Assembly: GCA_041695045.1 (NCBI GenBank)
Contig: JBGFRR010000074.1
Span: 43,792 to 107,791, forward strand
Length of the DNA stretch: 64,000 nucleotides
Origin: JBGFRR01 sp041695045
GTDB lineage: Bacteria > Bacteroidota > Ignavibacteria > UBA10030
Direction: 5' to 3'
Shown here: positions 53,325-61,868 of the stretch, in pieces
Position numbering within the stretch: position 1 is the stretch's first letter
How the letters are laid out: each line of letters begins with the position of its first letter
The notes under the pieces: generated by a model
The model's database searches: none
The model's input: the letters and a program-made list of their open reading frames with translations, nothing else
Told to the model about the DNA's origin: nothing
Position numbers and translations under genes: made by a program

Positions 53325-54773
53325 TTATCCAACACTTCCTTCAAGACTGATACCGAGAAGCTTTTGCGCTTCGACGGCAAACTCCATCGGCAGTTCGCGA
53401 AACACTTCTTTGCAGAACCCGTTGACGATGAGGTTCACGGCGTCCTCCGTTGAAAGGCCACGCTGCTTACAGTAGAAAATCTGATCCTCACCGATCTTCG
53501 ATGTTGACGCTTCGTGCTCGACGCGAGCAGTTCGGTTCTTCACCTCGATGTACGGGAACGTATGCGCGCCGCACTTATCGCCAAGCAGCAGCGAATCGCA
53601 CTGGGAAAAGTTGCGGGCGTTGTCTGCGGATTTCTGCACCTTCACCAAGCCCCTGTAGGAATTCTGCCCAAAGCCCGCCGAAATACCCTTCGAAACGATC
53701 GTGCTGCTGGTGTTCTTCCCCATGTGGATCATTTTCGTGCCTGTGTCAGCCTGCTGATAGTTATTGACGACTGCCACCGAGTAGAACTCTCCAACCGAAC
53801 CTTCGCCCTGCAGGATGATGCTGGGATATTTCCACGTAATGGCAGAGCCTGTTTCGACTTGCGTCCACGAAATTTTCGAGTTCTTGCCAATGCACTTGCC
53901 GCGCTTGGTGACAAAGTTATAAATGCCGCCCTTCCCGTCTTTATCACCGGGATACCAATTCTGGACGGTCGAATATTTGATCTGCGCGTTGTCTCCGACC
54001 GCGATTAACTCGACGACCGCGGCGTGAAGCTGGTTGGTGTCGCGCATGGGGGCAGTGCAACCTTCGAGGTAGCTGACGTAGGAGCCTTCCTCGGCAACGA
54101 TGAGCGTGCGCTCGAACTGCCCCGTATCTGCCGCGTTGATGCGGAAGTAGGTAGAAAGCTCCATCGGGCAGCGGACACCCTTCGGAATGTAGCAGAATGA
54201 ACCATCGCTGAAGACGGCAGAATTTAATGTTGCGAAGAAGTTATCCGTGTAGGGAACGACGGAGCCTAAGTACTTCCGGACAAGCTCTGGATGTTCTTGC
54301 ACAGCCTCAGAGAATGAGCAGAAGATGATACCCAGCTCGCGCAACCTCTCCTTGAACGTCGTAGCAACTGAGACGCTATCGAACACCGCATCGACAGCGA
54401 CGCCGGCCAACATTTGCTGTTCGGCAAGCGGGATGCCGAGTTTCTCGTACGTGCGGAGGATTTCAGGGTCGACCTCATCAAGGCTCTGCGGACGCTTCTT
54501 TTGCTTCGGGGCTGAGTAGTAGATGATGTCCTGGTAATCGATGGCGTCGTACTTGACGTTCGGCCAGCGCGGCTCTTCCATGGTGAGCCAATGGCGGTAG
54601 GCCTTCAGCCGCCATTCGAGCAGCCACTCGGGCTCATTCTTCTTCGCGGAGATGAAACGGATAACATCTTCGTTGAGCCCGCGGGGTGCGGTTTCGGCCT
54701 CGATGTCCGTAACAAAACCCCACTTGTATTCTCGCATCGAAAGTTCTTCAATCGTGTTGGTTGATGTACTCAT
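53325..54773 (-). CDS. sufB: Fe-S assembly protein SufB
   Basis: 482 residues from ATG at 54773: SFCYIPKGVRCPMELSTYFRIN, EEGSYVSYLEGCTAPM, NWYPGDKDGKGGIYNFVTKRG and the C-terminal VEHEASTSKIGEDQIFYCKQRGL (in pieces). Scaffold subunit on which clusters are built. An upstream 30-codon in-frame stretch overlaps the preceding gene and is not used. Confidence 0.97.
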   Translation of the reverse strand: MSTSTNTIEELSMREYKWGFVTDIEAETAPRGLNEDVIRFISAKKNEPEWLLEWRLKAYRHWLTMEEPRWPNVKYDAIDYQDIIYYSAPKQKKRPQSLDEVDPEILRTYEKLGIPLAEQQMLAGVAVDAVFDSVSVATTFKERLRELGIIFCSFSEAVQEHPELVRKYLGSVVPYTDNFFATLNSAVFSDGSFCYIPKGVRCPMELSTYFRINAADTGQFERTLIVAEEGSYVSYLEGCTAPMRDTNQLHAAVVELIAVGDNAQIKYSTVQNWYPGDKDGKGGIYNFVTKRGKCIGKNSKISWTQVETGSAITWKYPSIILQGEGSVGEFYSVAVVNNYQQADTGTKMIHMGKNTSSTIVSKGISAGFGQNSYRGLVKVQKSADNARNFSQCDSLLLGDKCGAHTFPYIEVKNRTARVEHEASTSKIGEDQIFYCKQRGLSTEDAVNLIVNGFCKEVFRELPMEFAVEAQKLLGISLEGSVG

Positions 54774-54831
54774 GATCGTTGTGAATCGTGCAACATTATG
54801 ATGGATTGTTCTCTTGGGCTTCAGTCGCTGC

Positions 54832-55275
54832 TTACTTCTTTTCGCTTTCTTCCTTGTTCTCACCTTCGCCCGCGGCTGCGGTTTCCTTCACCACAGACTG
54901 TGGAGCGGGTTGTACAACAGGTTTTGCCGCCGCTGGCTTCGGAACTCCGGGTTTTGCAGCCGCAGACGCCGCCGGCTTTGCAGGAGGTGCTGGCTTCGAC
55001 GACGGCTTCTTGAACTCCGGATAGTTCAACATCCACGTCAGCTTGTCGATCCGCCGCAAGATGTTCTCCTGTTCCAACGCCTCGATGACCTTATGCGTCA
55101 GCTCTTCAGCTTCCGAATAGCGGTATCGCACTCTATGCATCTCGAGGTACGACATCACACCGTAGTGGAGGTCGCGGAAGAAGACGTTCGAATCATGAAA
55201 CAGCGGAAACTTCGACTTGAGATACTTCAAGAATTCTTTTTTGTTCTCGAGAATGAGAGCAGCCTTCGAGTCCAT
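54832..55275 (-). CDS. Unrecognised suf-operon protein with Ala/Pro/Lys tail
   Basis: 147 residues. The first ~95 are compact, charged and aromatic (LENKKEFLKYLKSKFPLFHDSN, VMSYLEMHRVRYRYSEAEELTHKVIEALEQENILRRID in parts, WMLNYPEFKK), likely alpha-helical. The last ~50 are low-complexity, Ala/Pro/Lys-rich, ending GENKEESEKK. No Cys, signal peptide or known motif. It lies 7 bases after the Rrf2 gene and 58 bases before sufB, so it is co-transcribed. A role in Fe-S assembly is suggested only by position. Confidence 0.75.
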   Translation of the reverse strand: MDSKAALILENKKEFLKYLKSKFPLFHDSNVFFRDLHYGVMSYLEMHRVRYRYSEAEELTHKVIEALEQENILRRIDKLTWMLNYPEFKKPSSKPAPPAKPAASAAAKPGVPKPAAAKPVVQPAPQSVVKETAAAGEGENKEESEKK

Positions 55276-55282
55276 AGATTCC

Positions 55283-55687
55283 TCAAATAATTTCTTGAAC
55301 AGTCATTTTGTCGAACAAGACGTTGAGGTTGCGCTGGATTTTTCCCAGCGGCTTGCGGATGGTGCAGTTATCGAAGAGGTAGCAACTCTCCGGACCGTCC
55401 ACGTAGCACTCCGCAACCATCGGCCGCTCCTCTTCGATGACCCGGATGATCGACGCCACGGAGAGCTCGCTCGGTTTCTTAGCGAGGGCGTAGCCGCCGC
55501 GAACTCCCTGCAGTGAGGTCATCACACCGGCTTTGGCGAGTTTCTGCAACACCTTCGCAAGCAGCTCGTAGGGAATGCCATACTCCGAGGCCAATTCCTT
55601 CGCCGTGAACACGCGCCCCATCGGGTGAAGCGCCATGTGCCGAAGTGCAATCAGGCCGTACTCAACTCGTTTGGAGAGCTGCAACAT
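55283..55687 (-). CDS. Rrf2-family Fe-S-responsive regulator of the suf operon
   Basis: 134 residues: winged helix (LSKRVEYGLIALRHMALHP, SLQGVRGGYALAKKPSEL) and the cluster-binding loop AECYVDGPESCYLFDNCTI, with three cysteines spaced as in IscR. It likely senses Fe-S sufficiency and represses suf. ATG at 55687, first gene of the operon. Confidence 0.92.
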   Translation of the reverse strand: MLQLSKRVEYGLIALRHMALHPMGRVFTAKELASEYGIPYELLAKVLQKLAKAGVMTSLQGVRGGYALAKKPSELSVASIIRVIEEERPMVAECYVDGPESCYLFDNCTIRKPLGKIQRNLNVLFDKMTVQEII

Positions 55688-55727
55688 AAATCCGACTCAC
55701 AAAGTCCTATATTTAGCCATTAAAAAA

Positions 55728-55750
55728 ATCAAGGCCTCCGAGCGCTTGAT
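55728..55750. promoter_or_regulatory. Candidate operator dyad upstream of the suf regulator
   Basis: ATCAAG-N11-CTTGAT, 41 bases upstream of the Rrf2 start in the 194-base suf/ABC intergenic region. The dyad lies where an autoregulatory operator would be expected. No firm -35/-10 assignment was possible. Position supports it; sequence similarity to known sites was not established. Confidence 0.25.
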
Positions 55751-55881
55751 AGTGTAAAACAGACAGTCAAATATAACCTTTTTCCCAACATGAAGTCAAG
55801 TCAAAAATAGGAATTATTCTTGGAACTGAGAGGTATAGGAATCCTATCAAACTCTTCACTATCTTCACAAGCAACCTCACC

Positions 55882-56610
55882 ATGTCCATCGTTGAAACCC
55901 AACAGCTTACGAAGGTCTACCGCTCTGGCCTCGTTCGCAAGACATCCGTTGTTGCACTGAACAACGCCTCCATCACTCCTCACCGGCTATCAAACACTCC
56001 TCCCCTTCGGCACGATGCATGGATTGCAACAGCGCTTCCTGCGAGACAAGGCAAGGAGACTTTTGGATTTGGTGGGATTGAAGGACTGGCATAACGTACG
56101 GATCAAAAAATATTCAAAGGGGATGCTTCAGCGACTCGGATTAGCACAGGCACTTATCGGCGACCCTGAAGTGCTGTTTCTCGATGAGCCGACAGACGGC
56201 GTTGATCCCATTGGGAGGAAGGAGATACGAGAACTGCTGCGACAACTCCGGAACGAAGGGAGAACGGTGTGCTGATCAACTCTGTTGCCGCGTTTGCAGG
56301 CGTCCTCTCGCACAGCGGGGGTATCGCCATCATGACGGCCTTTGTAATCCACATTCTCTCCGGAGTCCTTGAAACTCGAACGCTTCTTCTCTTCCCCATC
56401 TGGGACAGTGCACTCTACCATCGGTTCCTCGATGCCCTCTACTATCTCATCCCCCAGGTCTCCGGCATGAGCAAGAACGCAAGCTACATTGTTGGCGCAT
56501 TACCGAAGAACACCGGCTCCTTCGACATGATGCCTTTCGTGTACTCCACACTCTCTGCCGCATTCTTTTACTTTCTCGCTCTTCAACTCTTTTCCAAGCG
56601 CGACTATTGA
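55882..56610 (+). pseudogene. Collapsed ABC exporter (ATPase and permease remnants)
   Basis: Starts as an ABC ATPase (MSIVETQQLTKVYRSGL...VALNNASI, 55882-55977). It then jumps, in another frame, to LTGYQTLLPFG and continues with YSKGMLQRLGLAQAL (signature) and VLFLDEPTDGVDP (Walker B) to 56275. The Walker A and Q-loop block between is missing. A third frame, entered at GRTVLINS near 56265, passes into the C-terminal membrane part of a permease (VAAFAGVLSHSGGIAIMTAF to LALQLFSKRDY, stop 56610), losing the rest of the ATPase and most of the permease. At least two deletions with frameshifts; cannot be functional. Confidence 0.88.
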
Positions 56611-56618
56611 CCTCCACC

Positions 56619-56774
56619 GCTAGTGGACCGTCCCGAAAATACGTTAAACAAATCCCTGGAAAAGATTCAACCGCGAATCCTCGCGAATTGAGTTCTTTTT
56701 GAAACCCATTAGCGCCGATTCGCGCGGATTAGCGGTTCCACGTTTTCAACGTATTTCTGGGACGCGACACTAGC
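56619..56774. mobile_element. MITE-like 156-bp hairpin element
   Basis: Imperfect terminal inverted repeats of 27 bases (56619-56645 and 56748-56774) with GCTAGTG/CACTAGC at the tips. Inside is a second inverted pair of about 20 bases (around 56670-56689 and 56717-56736, CGCGAAT/ATTCGCG-type). The whole folds into one long broken hairpin. No open frame, and target-site duplication is not obvious. It fills most of the gap between the ABC remnant and bshA. Confidence 0.65.
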
Positions 56775-56844
56775 CTGTCAATCCTGCCGTTGCTTGTTTC
56801 TTGCCGCTTTTATCGCTATGTTTTCATTTGTATAAGGAGCCACA

Positions 56845-57978
56845 ATGAACATCGGCATTACCTGTTATCCCACCTACGGCGGAAGCGGGGTCGTCGCAAC
56901 GGAGCTTGGAAAAGCCCTTGCCGAGCGTGGCCACTTTATCCACTTCATCAGCTATGCCATGCCTATGCGGCTCAACGGCTACATGGACAACGTCCACTAT
57001 CACGAAGTGGAGATGATGAACTATCCCCTCTTCGACTTCCCTCTGTATACCCTCGCCCTCACAAGCAAGATGGTTGAGCTTGCCGTGTACGAGAAACTCG
57101 ATATCTTCCATTGTCACTATGCCATTCCCCACGCCACTAGCGCCTATCTCGCCAAGCAGATGCTCGGAACAGACGTTAAGGTCATCACCACGCTGCACGG
57201 GACCGATATCACGCTTGTTGGCCTGGACCCGAGCTTCCTCCCGGTGATGAAGTTCAGCATCGAACAAAGCGACGGTGTCACGGCCGTGTCTCGATCCCTG
57301 CGGGAACAGACCGCAACGCACTACGGCATTCACAAAGAGATTGAGGTGATCCCGAACTTCGTGGATACGGCGCGGTATGTTCGCAGAGCGGAAAGTGAGG
57401 TGCGTAAATCATGCACACGTGGCGGCGAGAAGATCCTCGTTCACACGTCAAACTTCCGCCCCGTGAAACGTGTGCAGGATGTCATCCGGATTTTCAAACT
57501 CGTTCTCGAACGCGTTCCGAGCAAGCTCTTGCTCGTCGGCGATGGCCCCGACCGCTCTCAATGCGAGCTTCTTGCTCGTGAACTTGGAATTGCCGAGCAC
57601 ATCAAGTTCCTCGGCAAGCAATCCGACCTTGTGGATATTCTCTCTGCCGCCGACCTCTTCCTCATGCCGAGTCAATCGGAAAGCTTCGGCCTGTCAGCCC
57701 TCGAAGCGATGTCCTGCGAAGTCCCGGTTATCTCTTCGAGCGTTGGAGGACTGCCGGAGCTTGTCGTCCACAGCGTGTCTGGCTACATTGCAGAGATGGG
57801 AGACATCGACAGGATGGCACGGTACGCCATCGACCTGTTGAGCAACTCGGCGAAACACCGGCGTTTCGCGGAAGAAGCGCGTAAGCGAGCGTTAGAGTTC
57901 GATTCGTCGGTGATCATCCCGCTCTACGAGCAATACTACAAGAAAGTACTCCACGGTTCGCCCGTTCCGTCGCGGTAG
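56845..57978 (+). CDS. bshA: N-acetyl-alpha-D-glucosaminyl L-malate synthase (bacillithiol)
   Basis: First step of bacillithiol synthesis, joining UDP-GlcNAc and malate. 377 residues, GT4 fold with the BshA-typical start MNIGITCYPTYGGSGVVATELG, then HCHYAIPHA, TTLHGTDITLVG, HTSNFRPVKRVQDV, and SQSESFGLSALEAMSC. ATG at 56845 with AAGGAG six bases upstream. bshB and bshC are not in the window. Confidence 0.93.
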   Translation: MNIGITCYPTYGGSGVVATELGKALAERGHFIHFISYAMPMRLNGYMDNVHYHEVEMMNYPLFDFPLYTLALTSKMVELAVYEKLDIFHCHYAIPHATSAYLAKQMLGTDVKVITTLHGTDITLVGLDPSFLPVMKFSIEQSDGVTAVSRSLREQTATHYGIHKEIEVIPNFVDTARYVRRAESEVRKSCTRGGEKILVHTSNFRPVKRVQDVIRIFKLVLERVPSKLLLVGDGPDRSQCELLARELGIAEHIKFLGKQSDLVDILSAADLFLMPSQSESFGLSALEAMSCEVPVISSSVGGLPELVVHSVSGYIAEMGDIDRMARYAIDLLSNSAKHRRFAEEARKRALEFDSSVIIPLYEQYYKKVLHGSPVPSR

Positions 57979-58061
57979 GCCAACGTTGTGCACTCTCGCT
58001 CAAATTGAATTAAACCCGAGAAGAACATCACCGCTCCAGCATTAGCAAACTCCGATTGGAA

Positions 58062-58490
58062 ATGAGTGAACGTCGGGATAGCGATAAGCACCTTGACCTC
58101 GTGGCCGAGCTGCTCGAAGTGCTTCTCGCAGAAGGCTTTACCATTATCGAGGCCGAGGGGAAATGGGGCTATCCGGTAACGCTTCCGTTACACAATGATG
58201 GGTATGGCGACCAAGAGGATAAGCGGCCGGATATTTATGCATACGATGGGAAGAAAAAACGATACGTTATCGGCGAGGCAAAGACCGGCGATGGCGATTT
58301 AGAGACAGAGCACGCGTTGACACAATACAATGTCTTTCTCGATCAGGTCGACCGGCAAACGGGTAATAGGGCCGCGCTGTACGTGATTGTGCCGGCCGCG
58401 AAAGTGCCTGAGTTTAGTGCACTCATCACGCACTATATTCATCGCGACTACTGGCAGCACATCACGCTGGTAAGTTCAAAACGATGGTAG
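58062..58490 (+). CDS. Hypothetical protein with PD-(D/E)XK-like motif
   Basis: 142 residues from ATG at 58062 (a TTG two codons earlier is in frame). The arrangement RPDIYAYDGKKKRYVIGEAK, i.e. D followed by ExK on the next strand, is what PD-(D/E)XK nucleases show. A Gln/Asn-rich helix follows (EHALTQYNVFLDQV). No family recognised. It could be a nuclease-fold protein of unknown target or a non-catalytic relative. Single gene, 84 bases after bshA. Confidence 0.55.
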   Translation: MSERRDSDKHLDLVAELLEVLLAEGFTIIEAEGKWGYPVTLPLHNDGYGDQEDKRPDIYAYDGKKKRYVIGEAKTGDGDLETEHALTQYNVFLDQVDRQTGNRAALYVIVPAAKVPEFSALITHYIHRDYWQHITLVSSKRW

Positions 58491-58582
58491 GATAGTAGCG
58501 GCAGCGAAGATTGAGCGAGCTCAACAAGAAAATCAGGAGGCTGTACACAATGGAGGGCAGCGCTTCATGATGAAGCCTCTTG

Positions 58583-60802
58583 CTACGCGGGCCTGAGCTT
58601 GGCAAACTTGAGGACGAGATTTTTCACTCCGTACTCATCGAAGTGCACCACGGCCTTCATCATGTCACCCTTACCGCTCACCTGCACAACACGGCCAAGA
58701 CCGAACACCTCATGGCAGACGCGCAGCCCGGTTCGGATTTCAACACGTTCCTGTGATTCCCCCTCATAGTCCGGTATTGGGTCGGAATGAAACTCCTCCC
58801 TCACCGGATGCTGCTCTACGCCCTTGTAAGAACGTTGGGGAGAGCGGACGCTTCCATTTAATGCGCGTCGCCCGTTGCGAACTCTATAGTGCATCAGTCC
58901 GTCCCTGCCTATCTCACTGAAGAAACGGGACGGCATTGGCAGCCCCGGCTCGCCAAATCGATACCGCAACTTTGCGTACGTCAGAACAAGTTTCGTCTGC
59001 GCCCGCGTCATTCCGACATACAGCAAGCGTCGCTCTTCCTCGACATCAGCAGCGCCATTGGCCCCTGATGTGAGCGGAAGCAAGCCTTCCTCCAGCCCAG
59101 CGATAAACACGACGGGGAACTCCAGTCCCTTCGAGGAATGCAGCGTCATCAGGGTGACTGTATTCCGCGCATCTTCCCACGCATCAATATCCGAGACAAG
59201 CGCGACTTCCTCGAGGAACGACTCGAGCGAAGCATCCTGACGGTCATGACTGAACTCCGTGATTGCCGAAAGGAGCTCATGAATATTCTCCCACCGCGCG
59301 AGCGACTCAGCCGTCGCCTCCTCCTTGTACATCCTCAGAATGCCAAGTTCGTCGACGAATGACCGAGCAAGTTCGCTGAAGGACATCTCCGCGCGGAGTG
59401 AAGCGTACTTCGCCAGAAACCGAGAGAACTGCACAATGTTCCGTTTCATTCTGTCGGAGAGACCGTCGATCGTATCGACGTGTTTGAGAGCGTCGTAGAG
59501 TGAAAGTCCCCGCTGAGCCGCAAACTGACGGAGTCGCTCAATCGTCGTGTCTCCAATGCCCCGTGCAGGATAGTTGATAATCCGCAGGAGACTCTCCTCG
59601 TCATTGGGATTCGCCAACACTCGTAAGTATGCGAGAACATCCTTGATCTCTTTCCGTTCGTAAAATCGTATGCCGCCAACGATCGCGTACGGGACTCCCG
59701 ATCGTCGCAGTGCATCCTCGATTGCTCTCGATTGCGCGTTCGTACGATACAGCACGGCAAAATCCTTCAGGTCCAACTTCCGTCGAAGACTCTCCTCCTG
59801 TATCGTCTGTACGATCCTGTATCCCTCGTCCTTGTCGTCTGCACACTCGATCAGAACAACAGGCTCACCGTTCGGATTGTCCGTCCACAGCTTCTTGTGA
59901 AGTTGGTTGCGATTGAACGTCATGAGCCTGTCAGCAGACGAGAGGATGTTCTTGGTGGAACGATAATTTTGCTCAAGCCGGAAGGTCTGGCAGTCTGTGT
60001 AATCGCTGGCATAGTCGAGGATGTTCCGGATATCCGCTCCACGGAAGGAATAGATGCTCTGCGCATCGTCTCCAACGACGCAGATGTTGCGGAATCGCTC
60101 GCCGATCATTCGGACGACCTCATACTGCGCCCGGTTCGTGTCCTGAAACTCATCGACGAGGATAAACCGGAACCGCTGCTGGTACTTTTCCAGCACGGCG
60201 GGGAAGCGTCGGAACAACTCGATGGGCTTCACCAACAGATCATCGAAGTCCATCGCATTGCTTCGCTCCAACGTGCGCTGATAGGCCTTATAGACCTCCG
60301 CAACCTTGTCATCGAAAAGATCCTTGGCGATCTTCTCGTATTGTTCCGGCAGCACGAGCCGGTTTTTCGCGCCGCTGATGCGGGAACGAACCATCTGGGG
60401 ATAGAACTGCTGGCTCGAAATGTTCAGGTCTGTCATGCATTTCTTGACGACCCCAAGCGAATCGTCGCTATCGTAGATCGTGAACGACCGCGTATAGCCC
60501 AACAGTGTGCATTCTTTCCTCAGCAAACGGGCGAAGAGGGAATGAAACGTTCCCATCCACAACTCCGACGCCTTCTCACCTACCAAACAGAGGATGCGCT
60601 TCTTCATCTCGTTTGCCGCTTTGTTGGTAAACGTGAGCGCGAGGATTTGGTACGGAGGAACGCCAGAAGCAATCAAATGAGCGATGCGATAGGTGAGGAC
60701 GCGCGTTTTGCCGCTCCCTGCACCGGCAATGATTATCACCGGTCCGTTGAGGGCACGCGCCGCCGCTTGTTGTGCAGGATTAAGATCGTTGAGGAACGAC
60801 AT
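58583..60802 (-). CDS. uvrD: ATP-dependent DNA helicase PcrA/UvrD
   Basis: SF1A 3'-5' helicase in nucleotide-excision and mismatch repair. 739 residues: Q motif LNPAQQAAA, Walker A GAGSGKTRVL, DEFQDTNRAQYE, VVGDDAQSIYSFRGAD, LEQNYRS, VTLMTLHSSKGLEFP and VGMTRAQ, then a C-terminal tail with a Tudor-like GLGRVVQVSGKGD segment. ATG at 60802. A second, truncated copy of its first codons lies at 63375-63410 beyond the restriction-modification genes. Confidence 0.96.
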   Translation of the reverse strand: MSFLNDLNPAQQAAARALNGPVIIIAGAGSGKTRVLTYRIAHLIASGVPPYQILALTFTNKAANEMKKRILCLVGEKASELWMGTFHSLFARLLRKECTLLGYTRSFTIYDSDDSLGVVKKCMTDLNISSQQFYPQMVRSRISGAKNRLVLPEQYEKIAKDLFDDKVAEVYKAYQRTLERSNAMDFDDLLVKPIELFRRFPAVLEKYQQRFRFILVDEFQDTNRAQYEVVRMIGERFRNICVVGDDAQSIYSFRGADIRNILDYASDYTDCQTFRLEQNYRSTKNILSSADRLMTFNRNQLHKKLWTDNPNGEPVVLIECADDKDEGYRIVQTIQEESLRRKLDLKDFAVLYRTNAQSRAIEDALRRSGVPYAIVGGIRFYERKEIKDVLAYLRVLANPNDEESLLRIINYPARGIGDTTIERLRQFAAQRGLSLYDALKHVDTIDGLSDRMKRNIVQFSRFLAKYASLRAEMSFSELARSFVDELGILRMYKEEATAESLARWENIHELLSAITEFSHDRQDASLESFLEEVALVSDIDAWEDARNTVTLMTLHSSKGLEFPVVFIAGLEEGLLPLTSGANGAADVEEERRLLYVGMTRAQTKLVLTYAKLRYRFGEPGLPMPSRFFSEIGRDGLMHYRVRNGRRALNGSVRSPQRSYKGVEQHPVREEFHSDPIPDYEGESQERVEIRTGLRVCHEVFGLGRVVQVSGKGDMMKAVVHFDEYGVKNLVLKFAKLRPA

Positions 60803-60887
60803 GTTTTTGACGTGTCTAAGAAAGTTGGACGGCCAACTGTAACGGGAACAAAGCAGAGAAATGGCAACTCAAGCGGTAGAAAAAAAC

Positions 60888-61868
60888 CTACAAATTTACA
60901 ATCCACTTACATACGGACGTCAGCTGATCATCATTTGTAAGGTTAGCGGCATTGTTGAGAGCACCTGACCGCAGTTGTCTATAGATTTCCTCAGCCATGC
61001 TGTTCTCGATTGCCGCGCCGATAAAAAATGTTTGCGGTCTCTTCTTTTTCTTGCTAAAGCTTCTTCTAATCCGCTCTAAAGCAGAATTGGCAGTTTTCCA
61101 ATGTTCATCCGCGCCTGCTGGATCAATCCCACCTTTTAGTTCTCCAAGGGCTACATAAGCTTCCATTCTATGAATAAGAGATTTTTTTCCTCTGCGTAAC
61201 TTATCGATTGTGCCATCGATAACCGAAAGATCAACATTCTTCTTGACGACAGGCACAACGATATTCATGATCAAAAGGCGATTGACTCCTTTCCTGGACC
61301 AAAAGAAACCTTTAATTCTCTTTTCAATTCCAGTATCGTCTGCCGGTTTAGGGAGCCAAGCACCACTATCTTCATCTTTCCATTGATAGTCGATGCCCGA
61401 AAGATTGAAAACGGAGAGCAATGAACGAAGAAATTTCCTTTCACCAAGAAGACCGGCCAGATTCCGAGCCTTGCCTCCTAACGCGTCTCCTTTCGTTAAA
61501 AGGTACCTATAGACAAGCTCGTCGACAAAACTGTCCCCAGCCGGCTCGAGAAACTTTTCAATCAATCCCTCTATCGCCAAGATTTGATCATCTTCGGTAA
61601 GATGATTCAGAGATTTTTCAGAAAGGCCGGAGGCAGTAAGTAAACCAACTCTAAGTTCTTCAACCTTAAGAAGATCTCTTGGTTTCGAAACTCTGCTTGC
61701 GAGAGACCTTAAGGCTTTTGCCTCTTCGACATATGGAACAGCCAAATAGTTCTTTTCCAAAGCAAGAGAAATAAAACCGGCTCTCGTCTTTTCACGGGAA
61801 GTAACTAAATCATCTGCTGACTTAATGTGGACAAAAGACCTTATTCTCGTTGCCATAGATATACGCAT
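60888..61868 (-). CDS. AvaI/BsoBI-family type II restriction endonuclease
   Basis: 326 residues, close to BsoBI (323). The catalytic stretch GELKGGIDPAGADEHWKTAN gives E243-x-K245 and H256. These match in spacing the E240/K242/H253 known for BsoBI, and NVDLSVID nearby offers the metal Asp. The predicted target is CYCGRG. It overlaps the methyltransferase by 28 bases, so the two are one unit. Base composition is lower in G+C than neighbours, a sign of transfer. Activity and exact site are inferred. Confidence 0.85.
   Translation of the reverse strand: MRISMATRIRSFVHIKSADDLVTSREKTRAGFISLALEKNYLAVPYVEEAKALRSLASRVSKPRDLLKVEELRVGLLTASGLSEKSLNHLTEDDQILAIEGLIEKFLEPAGDSFVDELVYRYLLTKGDALGGKARNLAGLLGERKFLRSLLSVFNLSGIDYQWKDEDSGAWLPKPADDTGIEKRIKGFFWSRKGVNRLLIMNIVVPVVKKNVDLSVIDGTIDKLRRGKKSLIHRMEAYVALGELKGGIDPAGADEHWKTANSALERIRRSFSKKKKRPQTFFIGAAIENSMAEEIYRQLRSGALNNAANLTNDDQLTSVCKWIVNL

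Noticed and set aside
59732..60940. 402-codon frame antisense to uvrD
   Set aside because: Shadow of a conserved helicase gene; composition is that of a reverse-complement frame.
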